DNA of 64,000 nt from Methylobacterium segetis (GCF_004348265.1 NZ_SMNT01000015.1:1-64000), one strand, 5' to 3'; counted from the stretch's first letter, positions 52,622-61,676 are shown. Notes: generated from the sequence alone by a model not told the origin. Made by a program: numbers and translations.

Positions 52622-53110
52622 GTGCCGGTCGTCGCCGACACGAGCCCGCTCAACTACCTCGTCCTGATCGGCCGGATCGATATCCTGCCAAGCCTGTTCG
52701 ACACGGTCCTCGTGCCGGAGACGGTCCGTCGGGAGCTCGACCGGCCGGAAACGCCCGACATGGTCCGTGCCTGGCTCGCGTCGGCGCCCCCCTGGCTCCG
52801 CGTGCATCCGGACGCGGCTGTCGGCGAGGAGCCGGCCCTGCCGGCGTTGGATGAAGGCGAACGCGAGGCGATCCTCCTCGGACGGAGCCTCTGCGCGGAC
52901 CTCATCATCATGGACGATCGGGCCGGCGTCGCGGCAGCCCGGGCCGAAGGCTTCGCGGTCGTCGGGACGCTCGGCCTCATCGAACTCGCGGGCGGCCGCG
53001 GCCTGATGGATCTGCCCGAGGCCGTCGCGCGTCTGCGCGCCACTCATTTCCGCTGCCGCCCCGAGCTTCTGGATGCTCTGCTCACCCGGCACCGGCAGCG
53101 CGTCGGGTGA
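52622..53110 (+). CDS. DUF3368 PIN-domain toxin
   Basis: A 162-residue PIN-fold nuclease from a GTG start. Acidic metal residues are at D6 (VVADTSPLNYL), E33/E38 (VPETVRREL), E78/E80 (DEGEREAIL) and D98/D99 (LIIMDDRAG). With the UPF0175 gene it forms a VapBC-like module. Its 3' end overlaps the convergent yidD by 29 bp. Confidence 0.83.
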   Translation: MPVVADTSPLNYLVLIGRIDILPSLFDTVLVPETVRRELDRPETPDMVRAWLASAPPWLRVHPDAAVGEEPALPALDEGEREAILLGRSLCADLIIMDDRAGVAAARAEGFAVVGTLGLIELAGGRGLMDLPEAVARLRATHFRCRPELLDALLTRHRQRVG

Positions 53111-53435
53111 CGGCCGGCCCCTCCTCCACCGCCTCGCAGGCGAAGGGCGACGGGGGCGCGTTGACGCCGCGCCAGCGGCCGTAGGCCCAGGGGGTCCAGG
53201 GGCGGGCCCGCGGCGGCAGGGCCTCCGGCACGAGGTCGATGCCGTGGGTGCCGAAGGGGCCGCAGCGGCAGATCCGGGACAGGCCCATCCAGCCCCCGGC
53301 CCAGAGCCCGTGGCGCTGGATCGCCTCGTCGGTGTAGGCCGAGCAGGAGGGCCAGTGGCGGCATTGGCGGCCGGCGAGGCCCGACAGGGTGAGCTGGTAG
53401 CCCCGGATCGCGAGATGGGCGAGGCGGCGCAGCAC
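53082..53435 (-). CDS. yidD: Membrane protein insertion efficiency factor YidD
   Basis: About 117 residues from GTG 53435. The family signature is complete: [32 protein letters not shown] and [20 protein letters not shown]. The C-terminal tail is longer than in short YidD proteins. It begins 5 bp after the SufU-like gene and is co-directional, a frequent alphaproteobacterial neighbour. It helps YidC-dependent insertion, by family knowledge. Confidence 0.9.
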   Translation of the reverse strand: MLRRLAHLAIRGYQLTLSGLAGRQCRHWPSCSAYTDEAIQRHGLWAGGWMGLSRICRCGPFGTHGIDLVPEALPPRARPWTPWAYGRWRGVNAPPSPFACEAVEEGPAVTRRAAGAG

Positions 53436-53440
53436 CTGCC

Positions 53441-53899
53441 CTACTCCGCCGCCTCGCGCGAGGCCGCCCCCCGGGCGGCGATCTGGTCGAGGGCGTCGAC
53501 CACCGCGTCGAAGGTCAGGAGCGTCGAGGCGTGGCGCGCCTTGAAGTCGCGCACGGGCTCCAGCACCGCGAGGTCCGCCCAGGCGCCCGAGGGCACGGGG
53601 CCGTTCTCCTTGAGCATGGCGCGCATGGTGGCGCGAATCGCCCGCAGCTCGTCCGGGCTGGCGCCGACCACGTGCCGGGCCATCAGCGAGGAGGAGGCCT
53701 GGCCGAGCGCGCAGGCCCGCACCTCGTGGGCGAAGTCGGCCACCGTGCCGTCGGGGGCGAGGGCGAGGTCGACCGTCACGGTCGAGCCGCAGAGCTTCGA
53801 GTGGGCGCTCGCCGTCGCGTCCGGCGATTCGAGGCGCCCGAGCCGGGGAATGTCGGCGGCGAGTTCGAGGATGCGGCGGTTGTAGATGTCGTCGAGCAT
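53441..53899 (-). CDS. SufU/IscU-like scaffold protein lacking its third cysteine
   Basis: A 152-residue NifU-N-fold protein. The first two ligands are present (C37 in KLCGST, C63 in [10 protein letters not shown]). The third position, HCS-like in scaffolds, reads [10 protein letters not shown], so the Cys is an Ala. The protein may not hold a conventional cluster, or uses another ligand. It is divergent from folE and leads into yidD. Role in Fe-S assembly is inferred. Confidence 0.82.
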   Translation of the reverse strand: MLDDIYNRRILELAADIPRLGRLESPDATASAHSKLCGSTVTVDLALAPDGTVADFAHEVRACALGQASSSLMARHVVGASPDELRAIRATMRAMLKENGPVPSGAWADLAVLEPVRDFKARHASTLLTFDAVVDALDQIAARGAASREAAE

Positions 53900-54148
53900 G
53901 GGAGCGGGGTCCTGCCGGGCTGCGCGGAGCCCGCGACGGGAACGTGCGGGAGCGGACGCTCGCCTCGGTGGTCAGATGCGCGGCCCGCGCATTGCGCGAT
54001 CGGGCGAGAACGACGATATAGGCGCAATCGTGCCGTTTCGCGAGGAGGCGGCTCCGTCGACCCGGGTCGCGCCCACGGCTTCGGAACCCGTTCTCCCTCA
54101 GGGCGCTGGTTTGGGCAGACGCTCCCAGACCCGAGACGGTTCGACGCG

Positions 54149-55000
54149 ATGTACGCAAAGCCGGACAGCACCACGATGACGGCCCGTGTGGCGCGGGCGG
54201 GAGATGCCATGGATGCCGCTCTCAAATCCCTCTCCTACCCGACCGCCGACGGGAACCTGCCCGAGGGCGTCCGGGATCTGAACGGCATGCGCAACGACAA
54301 CGCTCCGACCCTCGTCCCCGCCCCTGTCTCCGCGGCACCTGTCTCGGCCGCGCCCTTGCCCGTGCGCCCGGTCGAGGTGGCGCCGCAGCCGCCCTCCGCG
54401 CAGCGGGTGCCGGACGAGATCGCGCTCGGCCGCCCGAGCCGCGAGGAGGCGGAGGCCGCCGTCCGCACGCTGCTGCGCTGGGCCGGCGACGACCCGACCC
54501 GCGAGGGCCTCATCGACACCCCCGCCCGCGTCGTGAAGGCCTACGACCAGCTCTTCGGCGGCTACCGGCAGGATGCCGACGCGCTGCTCGAGCGCGTCTT
54601 CGAGGAGGTCGAGGGCTATTCCGACGTCGTGCTCGTGCGCGACATCCCGTTCTACTCCCATTGCGAGCACCACATGGTGCCGTTCATGGGCCTCGCCCAC
54701 ATCGCCTACTACCCGACGAAGGGCGTGGTCGGGCTCTCCAAGCTCGCCCGCGTGGTCGACACCTTCGCCCGCCGCCTGCAGACGCAGGAGACGATGACGG
54801 CCCAGATCGCCGACGTGATCGAGAGCATCCTCAAGCCCCGGGGCGTGGCCGTGATGGTCGAGGCCGAGCATCTCTGCATGGCGATGCGCGGGGTGCAGAA
54901 GGCCGGCGTCTCGACGATCACCACCCAGTTCAAGGGCGTCTTCAAGGCGGACCCGAACGAGCAGGTCCGCTTCCTCACCCTCGTGCGCAACAAGGGCTGA
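54149..55000 (+). CDS. folE: GTP cyclohydrolase I
   Basis: A 283-residue enzyme that converts GTP to dihydroneopterin triphosphate. Core motifs are [19 protein letters not shown], the zinc Cys/His in [12 protein letters not shown], and [11 protein letters not shown]. An N-terminal extension of about 100 residues, Pro/Ala-rich, precedes the core; a later start cannot be excluded. It is followed by hisI after 28 bp. Confidence 0.95.
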   Translation: MYAKPDSTTMTARVARAGDAMDAALKSLSYPTADGNLPEGVRDLNGMRNDNAPTLVPAPVSAAPVSAAPLPVRPVEVAPQPPSAQRVPDEIALGRPSREEAEAAVRTLLRWAGDDPTREGLIDTPARVVKAYDQLFGGYRQDADALLERVFEEVEGYSDVVLVRDIPFYSHCEHHMVPFMGLAHIAYYPTKGVVGLSKLARVVDTFARRLQTQETMTAQIADVIESILKPRGVAVMVEAEHLCMAMRGVQKAGVSTITTQFKGVFKADPNEQVRFLTLVRNKG

Positions 55001-55028
55001 GCGCGCCGCACGCGAGAGGATGCCCGCG

Positions 55029-55448
55029 ATGACCACCCCGCCCTTCCCGGCGCCGGGCCCCCGCGCCGAGGTGGAGGAAGGCGATGCCTTCACGCCCCGC
55101 TTCGACGCGAACGGGCTCGTCTCCTGCATCGCGGTCGACGCGCGGGACGGGCAGGTCCTGATGCTCGCCCACATGAACGCCGAATCGCTCCGGCGCACCC
55201 TCGAGACCGGCGAGGCCTGGTACTGGTCGCGCTCGCGGGGCGAGCTCTGGCACAAGGGCGCCACCTCGGGGCAGGTCCAGCGCGTCGTCGAGATGCGGGT
55301 CGATTGCGACCAGGACGCCGTGCTGATCCGCGTCGAGGTCGGCGGCGACGGGGGCTGCTGCCATACCGGCCGGCGCGCCTGCTTCTACCGGAGCGTCAGC
55401 CTCGAGCCCTCCGACGGGCGCGCGACGCTCCGGCCCGTTGGCGCGTGA
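55029..55448 (+). CDS. hisI: Phosphoribosyl-AMP cyclohydrolase
   Basis: A 139-residue histidine-pathway enzyme that opens the purine ring of PR-AMP. Motifs are [39 protein letters not shown], and the metal Cys/Asp in [13 protein letters not shown] and [14 protein letters not shown] 55029 is preferred over 55020 because GAGAGG (55013-55018) is then correctly spaced. Its stop overlaps the patatin GTG. Confidence 0.94.
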   Translation: MTTPPFPAPGPRAEVEEGDAFTPRFDANGLVSCIAVDARDGQVLMLAHMNAESLRRTLETGEAWYWSRSRGELWHKGATSGQVQRVVEMRVDCDQDAVLIRVEVGGDGGCCHTGRRACFYRSVSLEPSDGRATLRPVGA

Positions 55449-56488
55449 CCTGGGAGGCGTCCCTCGGCGCCTTCCCCGAACCGTCCGGCCTCGTCCGGCA
55501 CGGGGCGCCCGGCGCCGTCGAGCCGGTGCGGCCGCCCTGCCCGCGCGGGCCGCGGATCGGGCTGGCGCTCGGCGGCGGCTCGGCCCGGGGCTGGGCGCAT
55601 ATCGGCGTGCTCCGGGCGCTGGAGGAGGCGGGCCTCCACCCGGACGTGGTGGCGGGCTGCTCGATCGGGGCCGTGGTCGGCGGCTGCTACGCGGCCGGCA
55701 AGCTCGACGCGCTGGCGGAATTCGCCCTCTCCCTGACGAAGCGCCGGGTGGTCGGCCTCCTCGACGTGCGGCTCTCGGGCTCGGGGCTGATCGGCGGCGA
55801 CCGGCTGCGGCGGCGCCTGGAGGGCGATCTCGCGGACCGCCGCATCGAGGGATTGCCCATCCGCTTCGCGAGCGTCGCGACCGAGCTCGGCACCGGCCAC
55901 GAGGTCTGGCTGACGAAGGGCCGGCTCGTCGAGGCCGTGCGCGCCTCCTACGCCCTGCCCGGCATCTTCCCGCCGCTGCCCCTCGACGGGCGGCTCCTGA
56001 TGGACGGGACGCTGGTCAACCCCGTCCCCGTGACCCTCGCCCGGGCGATGGGGGCCGACCTCGTCATCTGCGTGAACCTCAATTGCGACCCGCGGGTGCG
56101 CGGCGGCACCGTGATCGCCCCGGACGGGCCGGACCCGGTCGAGACGGGGGTGGCCGGCGCCGCCGAGGCGCGCCACCGCTGGAGCCTGCTGCACAGGGTC
56201 CGAGGGGCGGGCCGGCGCATCGCCGGGCGGCGGAGCCCGCGCCCGGCCGAGGGGGCGCCCGGCGTCGCGCGCGTGATGTTCGACGCCTTCAACATCACCC
56301 AGGACCGGATCTCGCGGGCGCGCCTGGAGCGCGACCCGCCCGACGTCGCCATCGGCCCGAAGCTCGCCGGGATGGGGCTGTTCGAGTTCCACCGGGCGGC
56401 GGAGGCGATCGCGGCCGGCCATCAGGCGGGCCGGGCCGCCCTCCCCCGCATCCGGGCGGCGCTGGAGGGCGCGAGCGCCCGGACGTGA
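55445..56488 (+). CDS. Patatin-like phospholipase family protein
   Basis: A 347-residue lipid acyl hydrolase. It has the oxyanion hole [21 protein letters not shown], nucleophile motif [11 protein letters not shown], and catalytic Asp in [12 protein letters not shown], the full Ser-Asp dyad set. It belongs to the NTE/RssA-like bacterial group. The GTG start overlaps the hisI stop (GTGA). Substrate unknown. Confidence 0.9.
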   Translation: MTWEASLGAFPEPSGLVRHGAPGAVEPVRPPCPRGPRIGLALGGGSARGWAHIGVLRALEEAGLHPDVVAGCSIGAVVGGCYAAGKLDALAEFALSLTKRRVVGLLDVRLSGSGLIGGDRLRRRLEGDLADRRIEGLPIRFASVATELGTGHEVWLTKGRLVEAVRASYALPGIFPPLPLDGRLLMDGTLVNPVPVTLARAMGADLVICVNLNCDPRVRGGTVIAPDGPDPVETGVAGAAEARHRWSLLHRVRGAGRRIAGRRSPRPAEGAPGVARVMFDAFNITQDRISRARLERDPPDVAIGPKLAGMGLFEFHRAAEAIAAGHQAGRAALPRIRAALEGASART

Positions 56489-56533
56489 GGGAGCGCGGGC
56501 GCCCGCGCTCCGCCACGGGAGGCGGGACGCGCT

Positions 56534-56555
56534 CCCTCTCCCGGTCGGGAGAGGG
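56534..56555. repeat. REP-like palindrome, single copy
   Basis: CCCTCTCCCGGTCGGGAGAGGG, 10-bp arms, between the convergent patatin and CBS genes. It matches the family seen at 24285, 42603 and 47617 and may act as a two-way terminator. Confidence 0.7.
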
Positions 56556-56569
56556 GACCCGCGACGGCC

Positions 56570-57001
56570 TCAGGCCATCGTGATGTAGTCGCGCATCGCC
56601 TGATGCTCGGCCTCGACGGCCGCGATCCGGCGCTTGACCACGTCGCCGATCGAGACGAGGCCGACGAGCTTGCCGTCCTCGCAGACGGGAACGTGGCGGA
56701 AGCGGCCCTCGGTCATCAGGTGCATCACCTCCTCGATCGTGGCGGTGCGCTTGCAGCTCGTGACGGTGCGGGTCATGTGGGCCGAGACGGGCGCGTCGAA
56801 GGCGGACGCGGCCTGACGGGCGAGCGCCCGCATGATGTCGCGCTCCGAGAGGATGCCGACGACGTGTCCCTCGGGATCGCAGACGACGAGGGCGCCGATG
56901 CCCTTGTCGGCCAGCAGGTGGATCGCATCGTCGAGGGTACGCTCGGGCTGCACCGTGACGACGGAGCTGCCCTTCTCGGCGAGGATGCGTGCGACGGTCA
57001 T
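56570..57001 (-). CDS. CBS-domain pair protein
   Basis: A 143-residue protein made of two CBS domains: LDDAIHLLADKGIGALVVCDPEGHVVGILSERDIMRAL in the first, and TIEEVMHLMTEGRFRHVPV with GLVSIGDVVKRRI in the second. ATG 57001 has GGGAGGG about 6 nt upstream. CBS pairs bind adenosyl nucleotides; this stand-alone form probably regulates or buffers, with partner unknown. Confidence 0.9.
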   Translation of the reverse strand: MTVARILAEKGSSVVTVQPERTLDDAIHLLADKGIGALVVCDPEGHVVGILSERDIMRALARQAASAFDAPVSAHMTRTVTSCKRTATIEEVMHLMTEGRFRHVPVCEDGKLVGLVSIGDVVKRRIAAVEAEHQAMRDYITMA

Positions 57002-57141
57002 GTATGTCCCTCCCTGGACGAACATGCGCGCCGTCAGCCCGCGGCGCGTCGACAATGGCGACCGGCCGGGTTGCATCCCGGCACTCGTGCGGATCGCGGC
57101 AAGTGTGTGGCGGGCCAGCGCCCAAGGCAAGCGCGAGGGTT

Positions 57142-57196
57142 GAGCCCGCGGCCGGAAAACTGGAATTTTTTCGCCGCGCCCGGCCGATTCGGGCTC
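57142..57196 (-). terminator. Hairpin at the rhomboid 3' end
   Basis: Arms 57142-57155 (GAGCCCGCGGCCGG) and 57180-57196 (CCGGCCG, ATT bulge, CGGGCTC) pair over 14 bp, with an AT-rich loop. The outer arm overlaps the rhomboid stop codon. Confidence 0.45.
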
Positions 57197-58013
57197 AGCC
57201 CCGCCCCGATTCCGGGCCGTCGATGAACGGGAACAGGAAGAATCCCACCACGAAGCCGCCCAGATGCGCGTCCCAGGCCACCGCCGCGCTCTCGACGCCG
57301 AGGGGCAGGGTGATCGCCCCGAACAGCAGGTTCGTCACGAGCCAGATGCCGAGGAACACGACCGCCGAGCGGTTGCGCATCAGCTCGGGGATCGATTCCA
57401 GCGCGCGCCGCGGCGGCACCTGCCAGGGCTGGGTGCCGTAGCCCGGGGGCGGGGGCCGGAAGACGAAGCGGGCGGCCGCCGCCATCAGGGCCGAGATGCC
57501 GGCGGAGGCGCCGACAAGGGGGGCGAGGCTCAGGGGATCGAGGGCGACGTGGAGCGCGCCCCCCGCCACGGTGCCGGCGAGCGCGAGCAGCCCGAAGCGC
57601 CAGGGCCCGCAGCGGCGGGCCACGGGCGAGCCGAACGCGGCGAGCCAGACGCAGTTGAAGATCACGTGCATCCAGGAGCCGTGCAGCAGCGCGTAGCTCG
57701 CGAAGGTCCAGGGCGCGGCGTCGGGCTCGGCCACGAGGTAGCGGGCGAAGGCCTCCCGGGCGGCGCTGAGGGCGGCATCGTTCGAGACGGCGGCCTTCAG
57801 CACCTCCTCCCCCTGGGCCGGGTCGATCGCGACCGTCCAGCGCGCCGGCACCAGGGCGAGGTCGAGGACGAGCCGGATGTCCCAGGCGTCCGGCAGCACG
57901 AAGTCGCGCAGGGCCTGGATCGCGAGCATCACGCCGATCGCGGCCGTGACCACGCGGGGCATGTTGAAGACGGGCACGCGGCTCTGGCGCGGGAAGTCGG
58001 GCGAGGCATCCAT
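57195..58013 (-). CDS. Rhomboid-family intramembrane serine protease
   Basis: A 272-residue six-TM protease. The fold landmarks are HGSWMHVIFNCVWLAAFG (His and Asn of the oxyanion region), GASAGISALM with the catalytic Ser, and WDAHLGGFVVGF with the catalytic His. An inserted loop of about 50 residues precedes the Ser-containing TM. Substrates unknown. Confidence 0.92.
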   Translation of the reverse strand: MDASPDFPRQSRVPVFNMPRVVTAAIGVMLAIQALRDFVLPDAWDIRLVLDLALVPARWTVAIDPAQGEEVLKAAVSNDAALSAAREAFARYLVAEPDAAPWTFASYALLHGSWMHVIFNCVWLAAFGSPVARRCGPWRFGLLALAGTVAGGALHVALDPLSLAPLVGASAGISALMAAAARFVFRPPPPGYGTQPWQVPPRRALESIPELMRNRSAVVFLGIWLVTNLLFGAITLPLGVESAAVAWDAHLGGFVVGFFLFPFIDGPESGRG

Positions 58014-58323
58014 GGCCCCACCATGTCGGCGCGCCGCCCGGGCCGGCAACCCCCCAAAACGACGTCCCGGGCGCGTTGACGCCTGCCCCACGGCGCCCGC
58101 GCGCGTGCGGGACGCCTTGTCAACAGGCCGTTAACCTTGACGAAAGGTTGCGCGAGCGCGGGGGCGGCCCTCGCCCTAGGGTAGTCTCTCAGGCGGACCG
58201 AATCGCCTGCGGCCCCCGCGGACCGCGGGCGGGCCGCGCCCGCCGCGAGCCGCCTCGACGCCTTCCCAGCCCCACCCGACCCCGCCCCACCCGACGCACC
58301 AGGCCGCGACGCCCCAGGTCACC
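58014..58323. other. 310-bp divergent intergenic region
   Basis: It lies between the rhomboid and PAS genes. I see AACCTT-GACGA-AAGGTT, a small hairpin (58133-58149), several C-rich runs towards 58320 and a minus-strand TTGACA at 58123-58118 without a matching -10. No gene or certain promoter. Confidence 0.5.
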
Positions 58324-58950
58324 ATGAAGCATCCGACGAGCCGTCTGCTCCACAGCTACTGGGACCGGTTGCGGGGCGAGCGCGCCGCGCCCGAGCGCGC
58401 CGAGATCGAGCCGGGCGAGATCCGCAACCTCCTGGCGGACAGCCTGATCCTGGAGATCGACCTCCCCGCCCGCAGCGCCGCCCTGCGGCTCGCCGGCACG
58501 CGGGTCTGCGCCCTGTTCGGGCGCGAGCTGAAGGGCGAGAGCTTCGCCGGCCTCTGGGGGGCCGAGCCCGCGGCCGATCCCTGGCGCCTGATCGAGATCG
58601 TGGCCGGCGACACGGTCGGCGTTGTGGCGGGCCTGCGCGGCGCCACGGGCCGCGGCGAGACGGTGGACCTCGAATTGCTGCTGCTGCCGCTGCGGCACCG
58701 GGGGCGGACGCAGTCGCGGGTGCTCGGCTCCCTCAGCCCGATCGCGATTCCCGGCTGGCTCGGGCTGCGCCCGGTCGAGACCCTCTCCGCCACGACCCTG
58801 CGGGTCCTCTCCGACTGGCCCGCCCGCGGGGCGGAGGCGCCCGCGGCCGAGCGGGCGGGCGGCCTGCCCGCCGGCCTGCCGCTCCCGGCCAACGACAGCG
58901 TGCCGCTGCGCCGGGGGCATCTCCTCGTCCACAGGGGCGGGCGGCCCTGA
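58324..58950 (+). CDS. PAS-domain protein (PAS_5/DUF1457 type)
   Basis: A 208-residue soluble protein starting MKHPTSRLLHSYWDRLRGER. The PAS_5 fold is indicated by AEIEPGEIRNLLADSLILEID, LAGTRVCALFGRELKGESF and LELLLLPLRHRGRTQSRVLGSL. No output domain is attached. This family is common in alphaproteobacteria and stands alone. Function unknown. The following gene encodes a PilZ protein. Confidence 0.85.
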   Translation: MKHPTSRLLHSYWDRLRGERAAPERAEIEPGEIRNLLADSLILEIDLPARSAALRLAGTRVCALFGRELKGESFAGLWGAEPAADPWRLIEIVAGDTVGVVAGLRGATGRGETVDLELLLLPLRHRGRTQSRVLGSLSPIAIPGWLGLRPVETLSATTLRVLSDWPARGAEAPAAERAGGLPAGLPLPANDSVPLRRGHLLVHRGGRP

Positions 58951-59122
58951 GCGGCCCGAGACCGGGCGCATCTCGGATCGGACAAAGCCTTTCGTAACCC
59001 GATCGCCCCTACAAGGGGCTTCGGACGACTTGGGACCGGTGCGCGCGGCGCCCGCCCGGGCGCGTCCCGACCGCGAGGGCGGGCGTTTCGCACGAGGCTC
59101 CCGAGCCAGACCCTGGAATGGC

Positions 59123-59752
59123 ATGACCGAGGCCGCCGCACTGTCCGGCACACTCCGCCGGCTGAAGACGCTGCAGGGCGCCGAGCAGCGCCGCCACCAG
59201 CGCGTGAAGATCGCGATCCTGGGGCGCTACATGCTCTCGGACCGGCGCGAATATCCCTGCCAGACGGTCGACATGTCGCCCGGCGGCGTGCGCCTGACCT
59301 GCGCGGTCGTGGGCGCGATCGGCGAGCGCGTGGTGCTCTACCTCGAGCATATCGGCCGGATCGAGGGCGTCATCGTCCGCCATCCGTCGGGCGGATTCGC
59401 CGTCCAGCTCAACGCGACGCCGCGCAAGCGCGACAAGATTGCCTCGCAGCTCACCTGGCTCGCCAACCGCGAGGTGCTCGGCCTGCCGGAGGGGCGCTCC
59501 CACGAGCGCCTCACGCCGACGCAGCCCGCCGTGACGCTGCGCCTCGAGAGCGGGATCGAGTTCCCCGCCCGCCTCATCGACGTCTCGATGTCGGGCGCGG
59601 CCATCGCGGCGAGCGAGCGGGTGCCGATGGGCGCCACCGTCACGGTCGGCCGCACCCCGGGCCGCCTCGTCCGCCATTTCGAGGGCGGCTTCGGCGTGCA
59701 GTTCCTGTTGCCGATCTCGCCCGACCGCTTCCACGACGGCATGACGCTCTGA
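59123..59752 (+). CDS. PilZ-domain protein
   Basis: A 209-residue c-di-GMP receptor candidate. The N-terminal PilZ has RRHQR (RxxxR at R23 and R27) and VDMSPGG (D50, S52, G55), the c-di-GMP motif set. A second PilZ-like unit (about 135-205) keeps DVSMSG (153-158) but lacks the RxxxR, so only the first half should bind ligand. It lies after the PAS gene on the same strand. Confidence 0.87.
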   Translation: MTEAAALSGTLRRLKTLQGAEQRRHQRVKIAILGRYMLSDRREYPCQTVDMSPGGVRLTCAVVGAIGERVVLYLEHIGRIEGVIVRHPSGGFAVQLNATPRKRDKIASQLTWLANREVLGLPEGRSHERLTPTQPAVTLRLESGIEFPARLIDVSMSGAAIAASERVPMGATVTVGRTPGRLVRHFEGGFGVQFLLPISPDRFHDGMTL

Positions 59753-59800
59753 GAGCGCAACGCTCCGGGAGCGCGATGTTTCGGGAGCGCGACGCTCCGG
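59753..59800 (+). repeat. 16-bp tandem repeat after the PilZ gene
   Basis: Three units of the GAGCGCGACGCTCCGG type (59753-59768, 59769-59784, 59785-59800), plus a partial unit to 59809. Each contains GAGCG...CGCTC-like dyads able to form hairpins, directly after the PilZ stop codon. Confidence 0.7.
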
Positions 59801-60120
59801 GAGCGCGCCAGGGTCGCTCCCCGTCGCTGCGCCCCCTCTCGGAACGAGGGGGAGCCCGCGCCCGGCAGGGCGACGTCGGGACCTCGCCGGATCGCGGGTG
59901 AATCGCCCGTCCGCCCACCGGCCGGAAACGCGCCCGCCTCCTTCCGCGGCCCCGGTCGCCTCACGGTTTCCGGATCCTGAATCCGATCCGCCCAGTCTTC
60001 ACGAATGCGGCAGCCCTCGGTTCGCCCCGTTGAGAACGCGGCCTTTTCGGGGCGCGAATCGATAAAATTGCGCGCATCCGCTTCAGCGCGGAACAGCCCG
60101 GCGGGCCCATCCTCTCTCGC
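59801..60120. other. 320-bp region before the first LapG-like gene
   Basis: After the 16-bp repeats there is a hairpin CCCCCTC/GAGGGGG (59832-59852), then unstructured GC-rich sequence. An AT-rich TAAAAT (60063-60068) sits 52 bp before the next ATG and may be a -10 element, but no well-spaced -35 is visible. No gene. Confidence 0.45.
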
Positions 60121-60765
60121 ATGGATGGGGTGCTCGCCATGTGCAGCAAGACGACAATCGCTCTCGGTCTCCTGGTTCTCGCCGCGCTCGGCCTGAGCGC
60201 TCCGGCGCGGGCGCAGACCCTCGCCGCCCTGCCCGCCCCCTCCGCCTCTGCGACGCCCTCCGGCGAGGCCCGCCCGATCATCGCCTGGGCGGCCTTCTGC
60301 CAGGGCCACGCGGCCGAATGCGCCGTCGACCCGGCCGAGCCCGCCGCCATCGCCCTCACGGCCGCGACCTGGAACACGATCGTGTCGGTGAACCGCCGGG
60401 TGAACAAGGCGGTGCGCCCGATGACCGACCTGGAGCATTGGGGCGTCGCCGACCGCTGGGACATGGCCGAGGACGGGATCGGCGATTGCGAGGATTTCCA
60501 GCTCCTGAAGCGGCGCCTCCTCGTCGAGGCGGGCCTGCCCCGCCGGGCCATGCGCATGACCGTCGTCATCGACGAGAAGGGCGAGGGCCACGCGGTGCTG
60601 ACGCTCGTCACCGACCGCGGCGACTTCATCCTCGACAACAAGACGAGCGCCGTGCTCGCCTGGCACCAGACCGGCTACACCTTCATCAAGCGCGAGAGCC
60701 AGGACCGGGTGGCCTGGGTGTCCCTCGGCGGCGTCACCTCCCCGGTCACCACCGCCAACCGCTGA
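60121..60765 (+). CDS. Transglutaminase-like cysteine protease, LapG family (copy 1)
   Basis: A 214-residue periplasmic protease of the DUF920/BTLCP family, with signal peptide cleaved near PARAQ (about residue 31). The catalytic triad is C123 in GDCEDFQLLKRRLL, H157 in GEGHAVL and D172 in FILDNKT. LapG-type enzymes release surface adhesins when c-di-GMP falls. A LapD-type receptor is not in this window. ATG 60121 is assumed; ATG 60139 is possible. Confidence 0.87.
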   Translation: MDGVLAMCSKTTIALGLLVLAALGLSAPARAQTLAALPAPSASATPSGEARPIIAWAAFCQGHAAECAVDPAEPAAIALTAATWNTIVSVNRRVNKAVRPMTDLEHWGVADRWDMAEDGIGDCEDFQLLKRRLLVEAGLPRRAMRMTVVIDEKGEGHAVLTLVTDRGDFILDNKTSAVLAWHQTGYTFIKRESQDRVAWVSLGGVTSPVTTANR

Positions 60766-60830
60766 AACCCGCCGCGGAACCCGGTCGCTGAACCCCCACC
60801 GGTTGCAGCGATGCATCACCGTCCCGGATT

Positions 60831-60855
60831 GGAACCAATCCGCCCCGGGCGAGTT
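60831..60855 (+). promoter_or_regulatory. Possible EcfG-type stress promoter
   Basis: GGAAC (60831-60835), 17 nt, GTT (60853-60855), matching the alphaproteobacterial general-stress sigma pattern GGAAC-N16/17-GTT. It overlaps the inverted repeat GGATTGG-AA-CCAATCC (60826-60841). It lies about 85 bp before the second LapG-like gene. Confidence 0.42.
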
Positions 60856-60938
60856 AACGGGGGTTTAACTTTGCCATTGAGCCCCGGCCCGGCCCGTGTC
60901 AGCTTTGCCGCCTGAGGATCGGTCGGCGGGGCGCGGGG

Positions 60939-61676
60939 ATGCGGCACGGGGGTCTCGGAGGGAGCGGCGCCGCTGCGGCCGCTGAAGGCGCCCCCTGGCT
61001 CGGCGCATGGGAAGCCCTGGAGCCCGCGCGGCTGGCGCGCGGCCTGCGCCGGCGCCTGAACCGCAGCGCCGGCCTCGCCCTGGTCGGTGCGATCCTGATG
61101 CTCGGCGGCGCCACCACCCAGGCGCGCACCGGGCCGACGCTGCCCGAACCGGGCACGCCCGTGGAGACCGGGGCCGCGGTCAAGCCCGTGGCGGCCTGGA
61201 GCGCCTTCTGCGAGCGGATGCCGGCCGAGTGCACGGTCAACACGGCCGAGCCCGCCTTCATCCATCTCGACGCCGCGATCTGGCGCACGCTGACGAGCGT
61301 CAACCGGCGGGTGAATGCCCGCATCAAGCCGATCACCGACCAGGCGCAGTGGGGCGTGATCGACCGCTGGGACTACCCGGACGACGGCTTCGGCGATTGC
61401 GAGGATTACCAATTGCTCAAGCGCCGCATGCTGACCGAGCGGGGCCTGCCCCGGCGGGCCTTACGCATGACGGTCGTGATCGACGATATCGGCGAGGGCC
61501 ACGCGGTGCTGATGGTTCGCACCGACCGGGGCGACTTCATCCTCGACAACAAGACCAACGCGGTGCTGCCCTGGGCCCGCACCGGCTATTCCTACGTCAA
61601 GCGCGAGGGCCAGGACGGGACGCGCTGGGTCTCGCTGAACGGCGGCGCCTCGCCGGTGACGACGGCCAACCGCTGA
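60939..61676 (+). CDS. Transglutaminase-like cysteine protease, LapG family (copy 2)
   Basis: A 245-residue paralogue of the preceding gene. It keeps the triad (C154 in FGDCEDYQLLKRR, H188 in GEGHAVL, D203 in FILDNKT) and even the same ending SPVTTANR. The N-terminus is a 40-residue cytosolic lead with a later hydrophobic segment (about 43-58), so the protein may be membrane-anchored rather than cleaved. Tandem duplication with diverged targeting is apparent. Confidence 0.86.
   Translation: MRHGGLGGSGAAAAAEGAPWLGAWEALEPARLARGLRRRLNRSAGLALVGAILMLGGATTQARTGPTLPEPGTPVETGAAVKPVAAWSAFCERMPAECTVNTAEPAFIHLDAAIWRTLTSVNRRVNARIKPITDQAQWGVIDRWDYPDDGFGDCEDYQLLKRRMLTERGLPRRALRMTVVIDDIGEGHAVLMVRTDRGDFILDNKTNAVLPWARTGYSYVKREGQDGTRWVSLNGGASPVTTANR

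Noticed and set aside
54001..54040. Promoter TTGCGC-N17-GATATA before folE
   Set aside because: The -10 is a poor match, and the pair of GCGCAAT sites could equally serve the divergent gene; not strong enough to list.
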